NCBI GenBank assembly: GCA_021018815.1
Contig: JAITYX010000046.1
Coordinates: 310,001-374,000, forward strand
Origin: Talinum fruticosum
Lineage: Eukaryota; Streptophyta; Magnoliopsida; Caryophyllales; Talinaceae
DNA length: 64,000 bases
Direction: 5' to 3'
Shown here: in pieces, positions 30,925-43,433 of the stretch
Layout: every line of letters starts with the position of its first letter
Numbering within the stretch: position 1 is the stretch's first letter
The notes under the pieces: model-generated
Database searches by the model: none
What the model was told of the DNA's origin: nothing
Seen by the model: the letters and a program-made list of their open reading frames with translations, nothing else
Made by a program: the position numbers and the translations under genes

Positions 30925-32583
30925 TCAGACATAACACCAAAAAGAGGGAGGAAAGATCAAGTAGAGAAAGATGTTGGACATCCGAGTAAAAAGAAAAGAA
31001 AGATTAAAATTAAGAAGGAGGGGCATGTTGTCTTGAGGTAGAGGAACGAGCAGTGCGCCTTCGCCTATATGCTTGTGTAGAAGTAGTGGAGCGAGGAGGC
31101 TGCAGAATTGGCACATTAGGAAATATTGATGTCCTGGTTCTAGGAACCAAAGGCATATCATCCTCAACTTCTTCTTCTTCCTTAAAGAAAGCTGCTACCT
31201 TGGCTTTTAAGGCAAGGGCTCTTGACTTACCAAGCATCACCAGACCTCTTCTAAGCGACTTTGAGCATGATTAGAAGAGATAACCTCGAACTCTTTGTTG
31301 CCTTGATCCTCATGCTAAGCAACTTCTTTTGCTTTGTTTTCTTCTTCTTTCTCTCCTTTTCGGTTTATCCTTCGACTTTCTCTACATTAGCTTCTTCCTC
31401 GGCTTCTTTCTCGGCTTCAACTTCTTCCTCAACTTTAGCTAATAATGACTTAGCAAGGCTGGAGGACTCCTTAGAAGTATCAAAGTTTTCTATGTCATCG
31501 GCTTCTTTGGAGTCCGCCCTCATGGAGATGTCCGATCCGATCGGGTTGTTCCTTGATGATTTCCTTGAGCTCGAAATCGGTTCTTGGTTCTCGTAGAGAT
31601 GAGACTTAGCTTGTTTTTGCATCGGAACCAAGGTTGGAATAAAAGTTTTTAAGATTTTTAGAGTTGATTGAAAATCCTATGCCAAAGAAGCAAATTTGTT
31701 AGCTATTTTTGCAAATAGCTCAACAAAAGGAGTAGGTTGAGAAGCGAACGTCCAACGAGCGAGTAATGGGACCTTGGGAATTGTCTAAGTCCGAGGAGGA
31801 GGAGGCGGAGGTAACTCGAAGCATGAATTAAGACACCAGGATTAACTTCCTAGTATCCTAGCCCCGTAAGCTCATTCCCGCCCAAACAGACAGCGAGTTC
31901 CAAGCAAGCCATGGGTTCGAGAGGGAAGAGGGACCTCAAACGCTTGAAAACGATGAGTCGAAGCTGCTGCGAAAGAGGTCTACTTTGTAGCTCTCAAGAA
32001 TATCATAGAGCACTTTGAGAACCTTTCAGTTGTGGTTCTCCTTACAAGAATAATGAGACAAGAAAGTTCTCATCGGAATGAATCAAGAAGTCTTGCTTCT
32101 TACTTCATCCGAGTCACGGAAAAATTCTTTATGGACTCGGGAACTTCTTTAGTGAACTTTTCAAAGAAGTCGTTCGCAACTTCATTGAATGGAACAAGGT
32201 TGGAGTTAAGAAAAAGAGTCTTTACATAAGAATGTTTATGAAGTAAAGCAAGGTTGATCCTCACAGTCTTACCTTGAACAAGAGAGGTAATGACGCCTTC
32301 GTTGGCGATTATACAAGAATAGAATTCGGACACTAGGTCCGGATAAATGTATTTATAAAAGCAAAGATAGTTGTACACACTGTTTTCTTGATGTCTTCAA
32401 CCAGGAGAAAGAGGTGGAGGGAAAGAATTTGTCGTGAAGAATGAAATATCGAGCAACAAAGAATTTTGGAGTATCTAAGGCGAGTTCTTTTCCCTTACCT
32501 TGTGAAATCTCCGCCTAAGTAGACTTCGTTCTTGCCTTCTTTGTGGCCGAACCTCCTTCTTGAGTAGCACCTCTTTTAGCCAT
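30925..32583 (-). pseudogene. Extra (envelope-position) ORF of SIRE copia element G
   Basis: A gene located after RNase H, where SIRE elements often carry an envelope-like extra ORF. Its biochemical role is unknown. From the ATG at 32583: a short basic start (MAKRGATQEGGSATKKARTK), a stop, then about 60 residues to a frameshift. 32378-32100: PDLVSEFYSCIIANEGVITS and LVQGKTVRINLALL, resembling the retroelement-associated Transposase_32 pattern. 31631-31365: Ser/Asp/Glu/Lys-rich with DTSKESSSLAKSLLAK, probably coiled coil. 31240-31010: basic tail with RSTTSTQAYRRRR. The same two motifs recur in H, so it is a real element gene. I see no convincing membrane segment or signal peptide in frame. Confidence 0.6.
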
Positions 32584-33189
32584 GTTTGCAAAGAGATTAG
32601 AGAGAGAATTATTGAGAAAGAATTGAGAATAAAGAGATTTGAGATTCGGAGAGAGAATGAGCGAGAGAAAGTTTGAGAGCGAAAAGAGCAAGAGCACGAG
32701 TAATCAGTTCGTAAAGTGAAGAAAAGAAAGTAAAGTAGTTCTATTTAGAGCGAAAAAGGCTTCCAATAGTCTTTTTGACCCAAATACCAAGTAATGGTTC
32801 TCATACCGTTATGTCGTTGTGCCTCATGACTCGCTAGTTTTCCAACGACTTTTTTCGAATGGCTAGTTTCAACTATTTGTTCGCTTAAGAGAGAGAAAGA
32901 GAGAGGAGAAAGAGTTTTCGAAAACATTTATGAGATTCTCCATTTATCTAGAAATGATCTCGGAATTTTGATGTCCATTTTGCTCATAGTCCGAGTCCGA
33001 CTCAATAAATTTTATAAGTGACTAAGAACACTCGGAATACTAATAACTCATAGCTTAGTTTCACTCGGGTAAACTGATCCATTTGTTATCTATTCAAAGC
33101 ATATAGCGCATAATCATGAAAGGATAAATCATGTAATAAATATCATAATCATGCATTAATCATTCCAAGTTCATTCCTAATAAAACAAA
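32584..33189 (-). other. Spacer between copia G RNase H and the extra ORF
   Basis: About 600 bp, no domain. The RNase H-proximal end aligns with H at 50010-50060 (GGAATGAACTTGG, GCATGATTATG). The stretch just upstream of 32583 is open in frame with a Leu/Phe/Ser-rich run, but I treat it as pyrimidine-rich leader. Confidence 0.4.
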
Positions 33190-35373
33190 ACTTATCCTCA
33201 CTAAGAGGCTTAGTGAAAATATCAGCTAACTAAAACTTAGTAGGAATAAATTCAAGATCAATATCATCTTTCTCGAATTGTTTCTCAAAAAATGATACTT
33301 GACCTCGACATGCTTAGTGTTTGAGTGCTGAACTAGATTCTTAGTGATGCTAATTGCACTTTGATTATCACACTTGATTGGGATGAAAATGAATGATAGT
33401 CTAAGATATTTCAAGTGCTCCTTGGTCCATACAATCAAAGCATCGCAAGGTCCAACCGCAACGTACTCAGCCTCAACAGTTGATAAAAAACTAATTTCTA
33501 TTTCTTTGAGTGCCAGGAGATGAGGGATTGACCCAGAAATTGGCATGCTCCTGAAGTGCTTTTTCTATAAACCTTGTATCCCGCATAGTCGGCATCCGAG
33601 TATCCAGTGAGAGTCGGTTCTAAGTCTTTTAAAAACCATAGAGTAAGATTTTGAGTCCCTGCATGATATCTAAAAATTCTCTTCACCATAGTGAGATGTG
33701 ATTATTTTAGATTAGCTTAAAATCTTGCACAAAGGTAGACAGATGAACATGATAACTTGCTTACTAGATGTGAGATAAAGTAAAGATCCAATTATACCTC
33801 TGTAGAGTTTCCGGTCTACAACTTTACCTTTCTCATCCGAGTCTAGTTTCAAACAGACTACTCATAGGTGTTGTTGTGTGCTTCACATCTTGTAACTTGT
33901 ATTTCTTCAATAGCTCCTTGGTGTAATTAGATTGAGGGACATAAACGCCATCCTTGTATTGTTTGATTTGCAAACCAAAGAAGAAATTGAGTTCTCCCAT
34001 CATACTCATTTGGAACTCATGTCTCATCAACTCGGAAAACTCTTAACATAGAGTTTCATTAGTAGCTCTAAAGATAATATCATCAACATTTATCTCGTAT
34101 GATAAGAAAATCACTCCCATTGATTTACGTGAAAAGAGTTTTGTCAATCTGATCACTTTTGAATTCATTTTCAACCAAGAAACTACTTAGTCTTTCATAC
34201 CAAGCTCCGGGAGCTTGTTTAAGACCATATAAAGCCTTTTGCAACTTGAAAACATGATTTGGAAATTCGAGTTTTTAAATCCAGGGGGTTGCTCAACATT
34301 TACTTCTTCTTGAATAAAACCATTGAGAAATGCAGATTTGACATCCATTTGATAAAGCTTGATGTTAATGGTAGATGCAAATGCTAAGAGAATTTTGATT
34401 GCCTCAATCCTAGTAATTGGTGTAAAGGTTTCCCCATAATCAATTCCTTTCTCTTGGTTGTATCCTTGAGCAAATACTCTAGCCTTATTTCGACTACCAA
34501 CTCTTCCTCATCCAGTTTGTTCTTGAAAACCCATTTGGTTCCTATTAAAGGGTGGTTAGAAGGTCATTTGTTTAGAATCTAGACTTGGTTTCTTTCAAAT
34601 TGACTAAGCTCTTCTTGCATGGCCTCTAGCCATTCAGGTTTATTTAGGACCTCTAGTGCATTCTTAGGTTCCGTTAATGATATGAATATAGAGAATGCAC
34701 ACAAATTATGCAAACAAGATTGAGTTCTTACCACTCTATTGATATCGAAAGTATGTTCTCGGGTGGGTGACTAGATGCATATTTGAAAGGTCTACCTGTC
34801 CTTTGATTTGCTAAGTTTGTTGGTTAAGTAGGCTGATCTTCAGTTTATTGTTCTTGCTGAGCCTCTGCATTGGCTTATTCTTCGAGCATTATGAGCTAGC
34901 TCTTGATTTTATTCATTCCGAGTCATAGCATTCGAGTTGGCTCATTCCGAGTTTCCTCATTCCGAGTTGCCTCATTTCTTCCGTTCTATCGATTTCTAAG
35001 CTCGGCTTCAGCAATATCATCTTCATCTCTGTTAAGCTTGAGATATAAGAAGGTGGATTCACTTATCTTACCAAGATCACTTTCATCAAAGACAACGCGG
35101 ATGCTTTCTTCCACTCTGTTAGTCCTTTTGTTAAAGATTCAATAAGCTTTGCTATGAGATGAGTGACCCATAAATCCACCTTCATCCGATGTAGCATTAA
35201 ACTTAGTTAGATGTTCCTTACCATTGTTGTGCACAAAGCATTTACATCCTAATGCTCTAAAGTAGGAGATGTTCGACTTCTTTTCCTTCAACAACTCATA
35301 AGGTGTCTACTTCGAGGATGGGTCCGATGAGGCATTTGTTAAGTGTATAATTTGTTGTGTAAACTGCCTCGAG
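33190..35373 (-). pseudogene. pol: Decayed copia pol: integrase end, RT and RNase H (element G)
   Basis: Integrase end at 35373-35100 in broken frames (NYTLNKCL, then KCF/HNNGK context). RT: about 34560-34150 aligns with H in shifted frames, and 34120-34050 reads EINVDDIIFRATNE where Ty1/copia has QIYVDDIIFGSTNE, so the YVDD Tyr is Asn. 34030-33833: MSMMGELNFFFGLQIKQYKD, YTKELLKKYKLQD. RNase H: 33689-33498 (GYSDADYAG, KSTSGACQFLG, SWHSKK) and 33546-33226 (STVEAEYVAVGPCDA, CDNQSAISITKNLVQHSNTK). Frameshifts and stops throughout. Beyond 35373 the Tekay LTR begins. Confidence 0.85.
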
Positions 35374-38370
35374 TGTGAGACCCGAGATTTTGAGTAGGTT
35401 AATTATAGAATTGACTTGAATTAAGAAATTGATGGGTAAATTATTTTATATAGTATGAGTTCCTAGTCTTATGCCCTTTTATAAATAAATTAGTGAATTA
35501 TTTTATTTCCTCTCGACTCCCTGCCTGGACCGCGTAAGAAAAACCCGAGATAAATTATGCTAGCTATTTCTATAATTACCTTGAGATTATCCTAGCCTAA
35601 AAAAGGGGGACCATTAGGTGTTAGGGTTAGGAAGGAGATTACTATTATGTTGGCATTATGTAAAGGAGCCACGAGCAAAAGGAAGGAGGAAAGAAATTAA
35701 AGGGAAAAGAAAAGAAGAAGAGGTTGGGGTAAAGAAGGAGTAGAAACAGGAAAAGAACCAGGGAAAAGGGAAAAGGGAAAAGGGAAGAGGGAGGACCAGA
35801 CGGGGAAAGAAAGTGAGAGAGAGAGGAGGTGAGCCGTGCGAGGGCCAAGGAGACCGAGTGGGGCCAGCGACCACTGCGGACCAAAAGACGACAGCCGACG
35901 ACGCGAGTAGGCGGCGAGCGCAGAAAAAGGGCGAGGACTAGGACGAGTCGGGGGCAAAAGGGGACCTGAAATAGAGACCGATGCAAAAGAGTCCGAGAGA
36001 CCAGGAACTAGGAAAAAAACGGCGGCAAGGGAGGAAGACCAGCAAGAAGCAGCGAAGTAAGAAATTGAGGAGACTAAACAAGAGCTGGTATACAGAGAGA
36101 CCGAGACCAAAAGGCAGAAGTAAAAAGCCCGAAATCAACCCAAAAACTCGAGAATTCCGGTGGGTAGTCCTATACTCTAAACTATTAGTAATTTCGAAAC
36201 CCAAATGGATTTATTATGAATATCGAACATTGGCCTTGTTGTGAATATTGAATGTTTGCTAGGAATACAGAGTGATTGGGCTGTAGGAAGTAGTTAAGAC
36301 TGAATTAGAACTTTAGAAAATCCGATTAAGTGCTAAGGCTGAATTGGGAAACTGGAGATTATGAGGAAGTTACATTGCATAGGTCCAAGGAATAATATCG
36401 ATGTTTTAATTAGCAATTGAAGACAAAGAAGTTACGAACCAGGTGCGAATTACTTAGAGAATTGCTTGAGTTTACGATGTTGGGAAATTATTGTTAATAT
36501 TGGGAAATAACGAGTTCAAGTAAAAGGAGAGTATGAGTTCATACTGATTGATGCACAATTGAGACATGAGGGTGGGAGGTAGGTGATTGTTAGGTTAATG
36601 GAGTTCACAATATATTTAAATCATCGAGGTTAAACTAAACTTGAAGGTAAGCAAAGCTACTAGAATTGGAGTGATGAAATGTGATTAAAAGTTATATAAT
36701 TGAGTTTGGGCGAGCAAGAGTTGATTAATAAGGTAGAGACATAAAATGGGAGTTTGAGGTAAAGATGGCGATCTGTGAGAAGTTGGGATGGTGGAGTTAA
36801 ATGATGATTACTTGTGGTTATTGTGGCTAAGAAAAGTTTTAGTTCCTAAACTCACTAGGCTTGAAAGTGAATTAAGTTAAGGGGAATGGACTTTGAAATA
36901 AAGAGGAGGAATGGGAAATAGGAATATGAAGGGAGTATGTATCTATGTGGATTGATTTGTGGCATTGAAAATAGAATACGACGAGAATTACTTTTATGGG
37001 AATAGGAGACTCATGCTTGAACAAAATATGGATGAATATGAATAGATGCTAAGCACTTGGGAGAATCCTTGAGTTAATATGATAGCTTCCGATGCTAAGT
37101 CTTAGTATAGAGATGCGTGACACGTAAAGTGTTTTGATTCTAATAACGCTTGAAAGTTACTTTCGAAAAGAGTTCAAATATTTACGCAAAACGCTACTTA
37201 AATATGATTCTTGAGAAATGCTTTTCGAGTATGAATATGTTTTAAAGAAGCGAAACTTATTTGAGAAAGTGAATAAGATTTAAGAAAGTGAATTTATAAG
37301 GGTGACACGTGGTGTCATGCCTTCTATTGTGTTAAACCGATTTGAGAAAGCTTTGTGATGCAAACGTGATGAATGATGATGTGAAAATTATTTTGAATCA
37401 ACTTAACTATGATCGTTTGGCATACTTGAAGGGTTCGAACTGGGGTCCTCATTTGTGAGTATGCCCGGCTAGAAACTTCAATGGAACGGTTCCAATAAGG
37501 GTCATGAGGATCAAGATGCTCGACCGGAGACTTCCTCCAAGATAGGTCCAGGAGCCTTTTATTCGAGGTCGCGCCCTAGAAATTATGAAGTGCTAGTTCA
37601 TGTCCATGAAAGCCCGGAAAATTGATTCGATCTTAAAGAATTGTTAATGATTGTTAAATTGTGCTTTTAAATGATTGAAGTGTTATGATCTTTACGTTGC
37701 AAGCGATTTCAAGAGATTTCATTGAAAGTATCTAGATTTTTATTATGTTATTATGTTTTCACCGATTTCATTATTATGAGTAATATGTGTAAAGAATTTC
37801 CATTTTAAGAGTATAAGACTCTCCGGTGAGTGCGTGGTTTACTCACCCCACAAATTTGCCCCGTTTCCCTATCGGTGTTGCAGTCACACTCTCGGGAGAT
37901 GTGTGCGGTACTTAGCATATTCCGTACTCCGCTAATTGTAATTTGCTGGTTGTTGAGTGATTCAAATTGCGAATGTGCTTTTCTTATATTTCTAAGTATT
38001 GTACTTTATAATGTAGTTCATATAGTTTGTACCATATGTCTCATGAACCCTTTAGATTGTTTTAAGTCTTAATGCATGAGTGGTTGGACTCCAGTGGGTA
38101 GCCGTTGAGTTGTATACTCCGAGCATGTGACTCGTTGAGTTATATTATGTTTTTTATGCAGGCTTTTAGGGCTTTAAGCCTAAGGGATAGTCTACATTAG
38201 AAACAGAACCTCGCTGAAATTTTTAGAAAATGGTCTACTCTTTCGGGAAATTTTCCTCTATTACCTTAAGCTGAAGTTAGAAAGCCAAACCAACACCTGA
38301 AAGAGCCTTGGGAGTTCCTTTAAGAAACTCTGGTGATGTAATAATCCTAAGGGGTGTTTGGAGTGTCACA
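35374..38370 (+). repeat. Tekay-type LTR1
   Basis: Begins TGTGAGACCCGAGATTTTG and ends GGAGTGTCACA, four bases before the primer site. It contains a purine-rich block at 35640-36110. Its partner is LTR2, nearly the same length. The long serine/proline-rich open frames on the minus strand at 35645-36204 come from the purine block. Confidence 0.9.
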
Positions 38371-38374
38371 AAAA

Positions 38375-38392
38375 TGGTATTAGAGCATAGAT
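38375..38392 (+). other. Primer binding site after LTR1 (initiator-Met type)
   Basis: TGGTATTAGAGCATAG resembles the plant initiator-Met primer site TGGTATCAGAGC with one C-to-T change. Confidence 0.8.
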
Positions 38393-40425
38393 TTTGGTGA
38401 CCTTAAGTTGGATTACGTATAGCGATCTAGGATCCTTGTTATGTGATTATGTGCTTTATTTGTGGTAAACATACATATGACCTTAAGTTTAACCTCTACC
38501 TTATAAGTGATTACCTCGTTGACTTAGTTGAATTAGTTACATTGTGAATTGCTTGTTAAGGTGATATGTGAGTGATTTATGCGTGCTAAGTATGTGACCG
38601 AGTGTGGCTGAATTTTTATTTCCTTTCCGTTATTCATTGATTTCATGGTGTGAGTTCCGATTCGTTAGTTGACTTAAGAATTCTACCACTATAAAGCATG
38701 TGAGTATTCAATTATGTATTGGTTGTTTATATAATTATTTCCAAAGAGTTTAGAGAGCGCATAATTGATCTTAAATTGGAAAAGAAAAGACATATCGTGC
38801 ACTAGCATAAGTGAAGCATTTAGGGAGACTCCCAATTCCTTTTGTTGATTTAAGTATAGAGGTTCCCTTTTGGGAGCTATCACTAAGGAATGTATTGAAA
38901 TATCACATTATTGAATAGGATAGGGCTAAGCACCCTAAGTGTTGAGGGATACTTGTATATAATTACGGAAATCCTCATAGGTGGGTACTTTTGCAAGTTA
39001 TAAATGAGAATTAGAGGTTGTGAAGAGGTATATTAATAGGAAATACAACGTGAAAGGTTCGTTGTATCATTGTTGGAATTGGTTTCCTTAATAATAATAT
39101 TTGGTTCCATAATCGAGAATGTCAAACTTGGCATTTTGCTTAAAGTGCATGTTTGTTAGGATGTATTGAGAGGTATGTTTTGGGTTCATTAGGAGCTATT
39201 TTAGAAGAACAATTGATTTGAGGATTTTCTCTATTTCCATCTAAGTTATTCCGGTCGACCAAACTTAGGTTGCAATGGTTATGGAAATCCATCTATGAGT
39301 TCCAATTTGAGAAGCGGTGAGAAAGGTCTAAAATAAGCCGAGTATAGGGTTAGAAGAAGTTAAGTGAATCACATTGAAGGTCGTGCTTTTCCACCACATT
39401 GAGTTCCTTTGACTTAATTGTCTCACCAAGAGGAGTTGATGGATGAATATTGGAATCATGCTCACCACCACTTTAAGTTTATATGTGGCGATTCTTTGTG
39501 AGTAATCTAAACATCGAAATCGTTTGGAAGTAGTTTCCTTGGGTTCTTTATAAATGCAGGGCATTGACAACAATTTTGTAGGTTGAGTGCCTCGTTTACA
39601 AAGGAAGTCTAGAAGTTGTTCTATCACTCCCATACTTCATTTTGAGTTCATTGTGTTTATTAGTACTCATGTCGGTGACAATAAGTTACTTGGGAGCGAG
39701 ATACTTGAAGTTTTACATAAGGATCATAGGTTTGATCTTAACTCCCATAGAAGTGGAAGAATAATATGAGGACTCCCTATTACATATTGTAGTTACCATG
39801 AGTTGCTTAAGGATCTTATTGTGCTTGGATGTGATCACATATAGTTGGTTGCCTCTAAATTCGACTCGATTTCAATCCTAGCATTTTGGTTATACTTTCG
39901 AGCTCTGTTTACTTCCTTTTGTGATGTTACTTACCAAGTATGTGTGTCATGCTTACCGTTTGACCAGTGATGCACCATAGATAATTCGTTGAACTAGCCC
40001 ATCCAACTATCTTTGCCATAGAGTCTACTTAGCTTTTGCAGGATAAGGAGCTAAAGGGTGGTGTGAGATATTGAACTATATGTGTGCCAAGTTAATGTGT
40101 TGATTGTGTAACTATTTGGGTTGAGACATTAGCATTCAATTTAACAACAAGTGGTGAGATCATTCCAAGAAAACTATTTACTTTTTCCTAGTGCGATTTG
40201 CTCCTTGGCGCCTTGTTATTAAGTGAGCGGAGCGTCATCGAAATGATTGTAGAGAGGACGCTGGAACTCATTAACCTATAGAGACGCCCCTAGGAATTCC
40301 GATAACCGTGGTTGCCTAATTGAGTTTCCTTCGTGTTAAGTGTACTATTGTGCTTCATGTATATGTGATTATACCCGACTATCTTAGATACAACTTGTTG
40401 CGAATTTCGAGGATGAAATTCTTTT
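38393..40425 (+). other. Internal region of the Tekay-type element, non-coding
   Basis: About 2 kb without gag, protease, RT, RNase H, integrase or chromodomain motifs on either strand by eye. Its first 1 kb is repeated after LTR2 (43450-44423). Short open frames at 38689-38883 and 39328-39633 on the minus strand are not supported. I read it as a large derivative lacking coding capacity, dependent on an autonomous relative. Confidence 0.65.
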
Positions 40426-40438
40426 AAGGGGGAAGAAA
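40426..40438 (+). other. Polypurine tract before LTR2
   Basis: AAGGGGGAAGAAA lies immediately before TGTGAGACCC, preceded by TTTCGAGGATGAAATTCTTTT, which is the usual end of Tekay/Del chromovirus internal regions. Confidence 0.85.
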
Positions 40439-43433
40439 TGTGAGACCCGATATTTTGAGTAGGTTAATTATTGAATTGACTTAAATTAAGTAATTGATGC
40501 GTAAATTATTTTATATAGTATGAGTTCCTAATCCTACGCGCTTTTATAAATAAATTACCGAATTATATCATTTCCTCCCGACTCCCTGCCCGGACCGAGT
40601 AAGCAAAACCCGAGATAAATTACGCTAGCTATTTCTACCATTACCTTGAGATTATCTTAGCCCAAAAAAGGGGGAGGACCATTAGGTGTCGGGGTTAGGA
40701 AGGAGATTACTTGTTATGCTCGGTATTACATAAAGGAGCCACAACAAAAGGAAGGAGGAAAGAAATTAAAGGGAAAATAAAAGAAGAAGGGGTCGGGGAA
40801 AGAAGGAGCGAGAAACAGGAAAAGAAGCAGGGAAAAGGGAAAACGGAAGTGGGAGGACACAACGGGAAAGACAGAGAGAGAGAGAGAGGAGGCGAGCGGT
40901 GTGAGGGCCAAGGAGACCGAGTGGGGCCGGTTACCACAGCGGACCCAAAAGACGGCAGCCGGCGACGCGAGTAGGAAGAGAGCGAAGTAAAAGGGCGAGG
41001 GACTGGGGCGGAGCGACGGGAGAAAGGGGGACCTGAAACAGAGACCGACGCAAGAGAGTCCGAGATCGGGAATTGCGAAAAGAATGGCGGCAAGGGAGGA
41101 AGACTGGCGGCAAGCACGCGAGCGCCCGACCAATTGGTAGTAGGAACCAGAAATGGCGAGCTAGAAACAGGGAAGCGAGAAGTCGAGGGGACCGAGCAAG
41201 AGCCGGCAGAGAGATAGACACCGAGACGAAAAGGCAGAAGTAAAGAAGCCCGAAATCAACCCAAAAACTCGAGAATTCTAGGTGGGTAGTCATATACCCT
41301 AAGCTATTAGTAATTTTGAAACCTAAATGGACTTATTGTGAATATCAAACGTTTGCCTTGTTGTGAATATTGAATATTTCTTGGGAATACAAAATGATTG
41401 GGCTATAGAAAGTAATTAGGACTGAATTAGAACTTAAGAAAATCTTATTAAGTGTTAAGGTTGAATTAGGAAACTAGAGATTATGAGGAAGTTAGAGTGC
41501 GTAGGTCCAAGGAATAATATCCAAGTTTTAATTAGCAATTGTAGACAAAGAAGTTACGAACAGGGTGCGAATTACTTAGAGATTGCTTGAATTTAGGATG
41601 TTGGGAGATAATTGTTAATATTGCAAAATAACAAGTTCAAGTAGAGGGAGAGTATGAGTTCATACTGATTGATGCACAATTGAGACATGGGAGTTGAGAG
41701 GTAGGTGATTGTTAGGTTAATGGAGTTCACAATATATTTAAATCATCGAGGTTAAACTAAACTTGAAGGTAAGCAAAGCTAGTAGAATTGGAGTGATGAA
41801 AGGTGATTAAAAGTTATATAATTGAGTTTGGGCGAGTAAGAGTTAATTAATAAGGTAGAGACATAAAATGGGAGTTTGAGGTAAAGATGGCGATCTGTGA
41901 GAAGTTGGGGCGATGGAGTTAAATGACGATTACTTGTGGTTATTGTGGCTAAGAAAAGTTTTAGTTCCTAAACTCACTAGGCTTGAAAGTGAATTAAGTT
42001 AAGGGGAATGGACTTTGGAATAAAGAGGAGGAAGGGAAATAGGAGTATCAAGGGAGTATGTATCTATGTGGGTTGATTTGTGGCATTGAAAATAGAATAC
42101 GATGAGAATTACTTTTATGGGAATAGGAGACTCATGTTGAATAGAATATGGATGTATATGAATAGATGCTAAGCACTTGGGAGAATCCTTGAGTTAATAC
42201 GATATCTTTCGATGTCAAGTCTTAGTATAGAGATGCTTGACACGTAAAGTTATTTGATTCTAATAACGCTTGAAAGTTAGTTTCGAAAAGACTTCAAATG
42301 TTTACGCAAAACATTACTTAAATATGATTCTTGAGAAATGCTTTTCGAATATGAATATGTTTTAAAGAAGCAAAACTTATTTGAGAAAGTGAATTTATAA
42401 GGGTGACACGCGGTGTCATGCCTTCCATTATGTTAAACGGATTTGAGATAGTCGTGTGATGCAAATGTGATGAATGATGATGTGCAAATAATTTTGAATC
42501 AACTTAGCTAGGATCGTTTAGCATATCGAAGGCTTTGAATTGGGGTCCTCATTCGTACAATGCCTGGCTAGAAACTTCGAGGGAAGGGTTCCAATAGGGG
42601 TCCCGAGGATCGGGATGCCCGACCGGAGACTTCCTAGGAGATAGGTCCGGGAGCCTTTTGTTGAGGGTCGTGCCCCGAAATTATGACGTGCTAGTTCGAG
42701 TCCATGAAATCCCGGAAAGTTGATTCAGTCATGAAAGAATTGTTAATGATTGTGAAATTGTACTTTTAAATGAGTGAAGCGTTATGATCTTTACGTTGCA
42801 AGCAATTTCAGGAGATTTCGTTAAAGTATCTCGATTTGTATTATGCTATTATGTTTTCACCAATTTTATTATTATGAGTAATATGTGTAAAGAATTTCTA
42901 TTTTAAGAGTATAAGACTCTCCAGGTGAGCGCATGTTTGTTCACCCGCATAAATTTCCCCATTTTCCCTCCTAATGTCTGCAGTACACTCTCGGAAGATG
43001 TATGCGGTACATAGCATATTCTTGACTCCGCTGATTACCGTTTGCTGGTTGCTTGAGCGATTCCAATCGCAAATGTGCATTTCTTATATTTCTAAGTATT
43101 GTACTTTGTAATTTAGTTCATACGATTTGTACCATATGTCTCATAAACCCGTTAGATTGTTTTAAGTTTTAATGCATCTATGTTTGGACTCGGCATGTGG
43201 CCGTTGAGTTGTATACTCCAAGCGTGTGGCTCGTTGAGTTACATTATGCTTGAAGCCTAAGGGGTAGTGCACAGTACAAACGGAACTCTGCCAAAATTTT
43301 TAGAACATGGTAAACTCTTTTGGAAAAAAATTCCCCTGTTAGAAAGCCAAACCAACACCTAAAAGAGCCTTGGGAGTTCCTTTAGGGAACTACGGCGATC
43401 TAATACTCCTACGAGGTGTTTTGGGGTGTTACA
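40439..43433 (+). repeat. Tekay-type LTR2
   Basis: Begins TGTGAGACCCGATATTTTG and ends TTGGGGTGTTACA. It differs from LTR1 by scattered substitutions and small indels over its whole length, so the two are not freshly duplicated. The purine block is at 40730-41230. Confidence 0.9.

Larger units (their letters stand above)
30500..35373 (-). mobile_element. Copia element G (SIRE type), both ends missing
   Basis: Minus-strand order: end of integrase (from 35373), RT, RNase H (to about 33190), then the extra ORF (32583-30925). It is cut on the right by the start of the Tekay LTR (35374) inside integrase and on the left by Tat E. It has the same content and order as element H, in opposite orientation. 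Confidence 0.75.

Noticed and set aside
32515..32697. Upstream in-frame Leu/Phe-rich start that might be a signal peptide for the SIRE extra ORF
   Set aside because: It precedes the MAKRG start, ends in a stop after 60 residues, is pyrimidine-rich and has no visible counterpart in element H.
35645..36204. Several long minus-strand frames rich in Ser, Pro, Phe and Leu
   Set aside because: They come from the purine block of LTR1 read on the opposite strand; not conserved in frame in LTR2 (40707-41293).
38375..38392. tRNA-like match at the TGGTATTAGAGC sequence
   Set aside because: It is only the 3' complement of an initiator tRNA at an LTR edge, so a primer site, not a tRNA gene.
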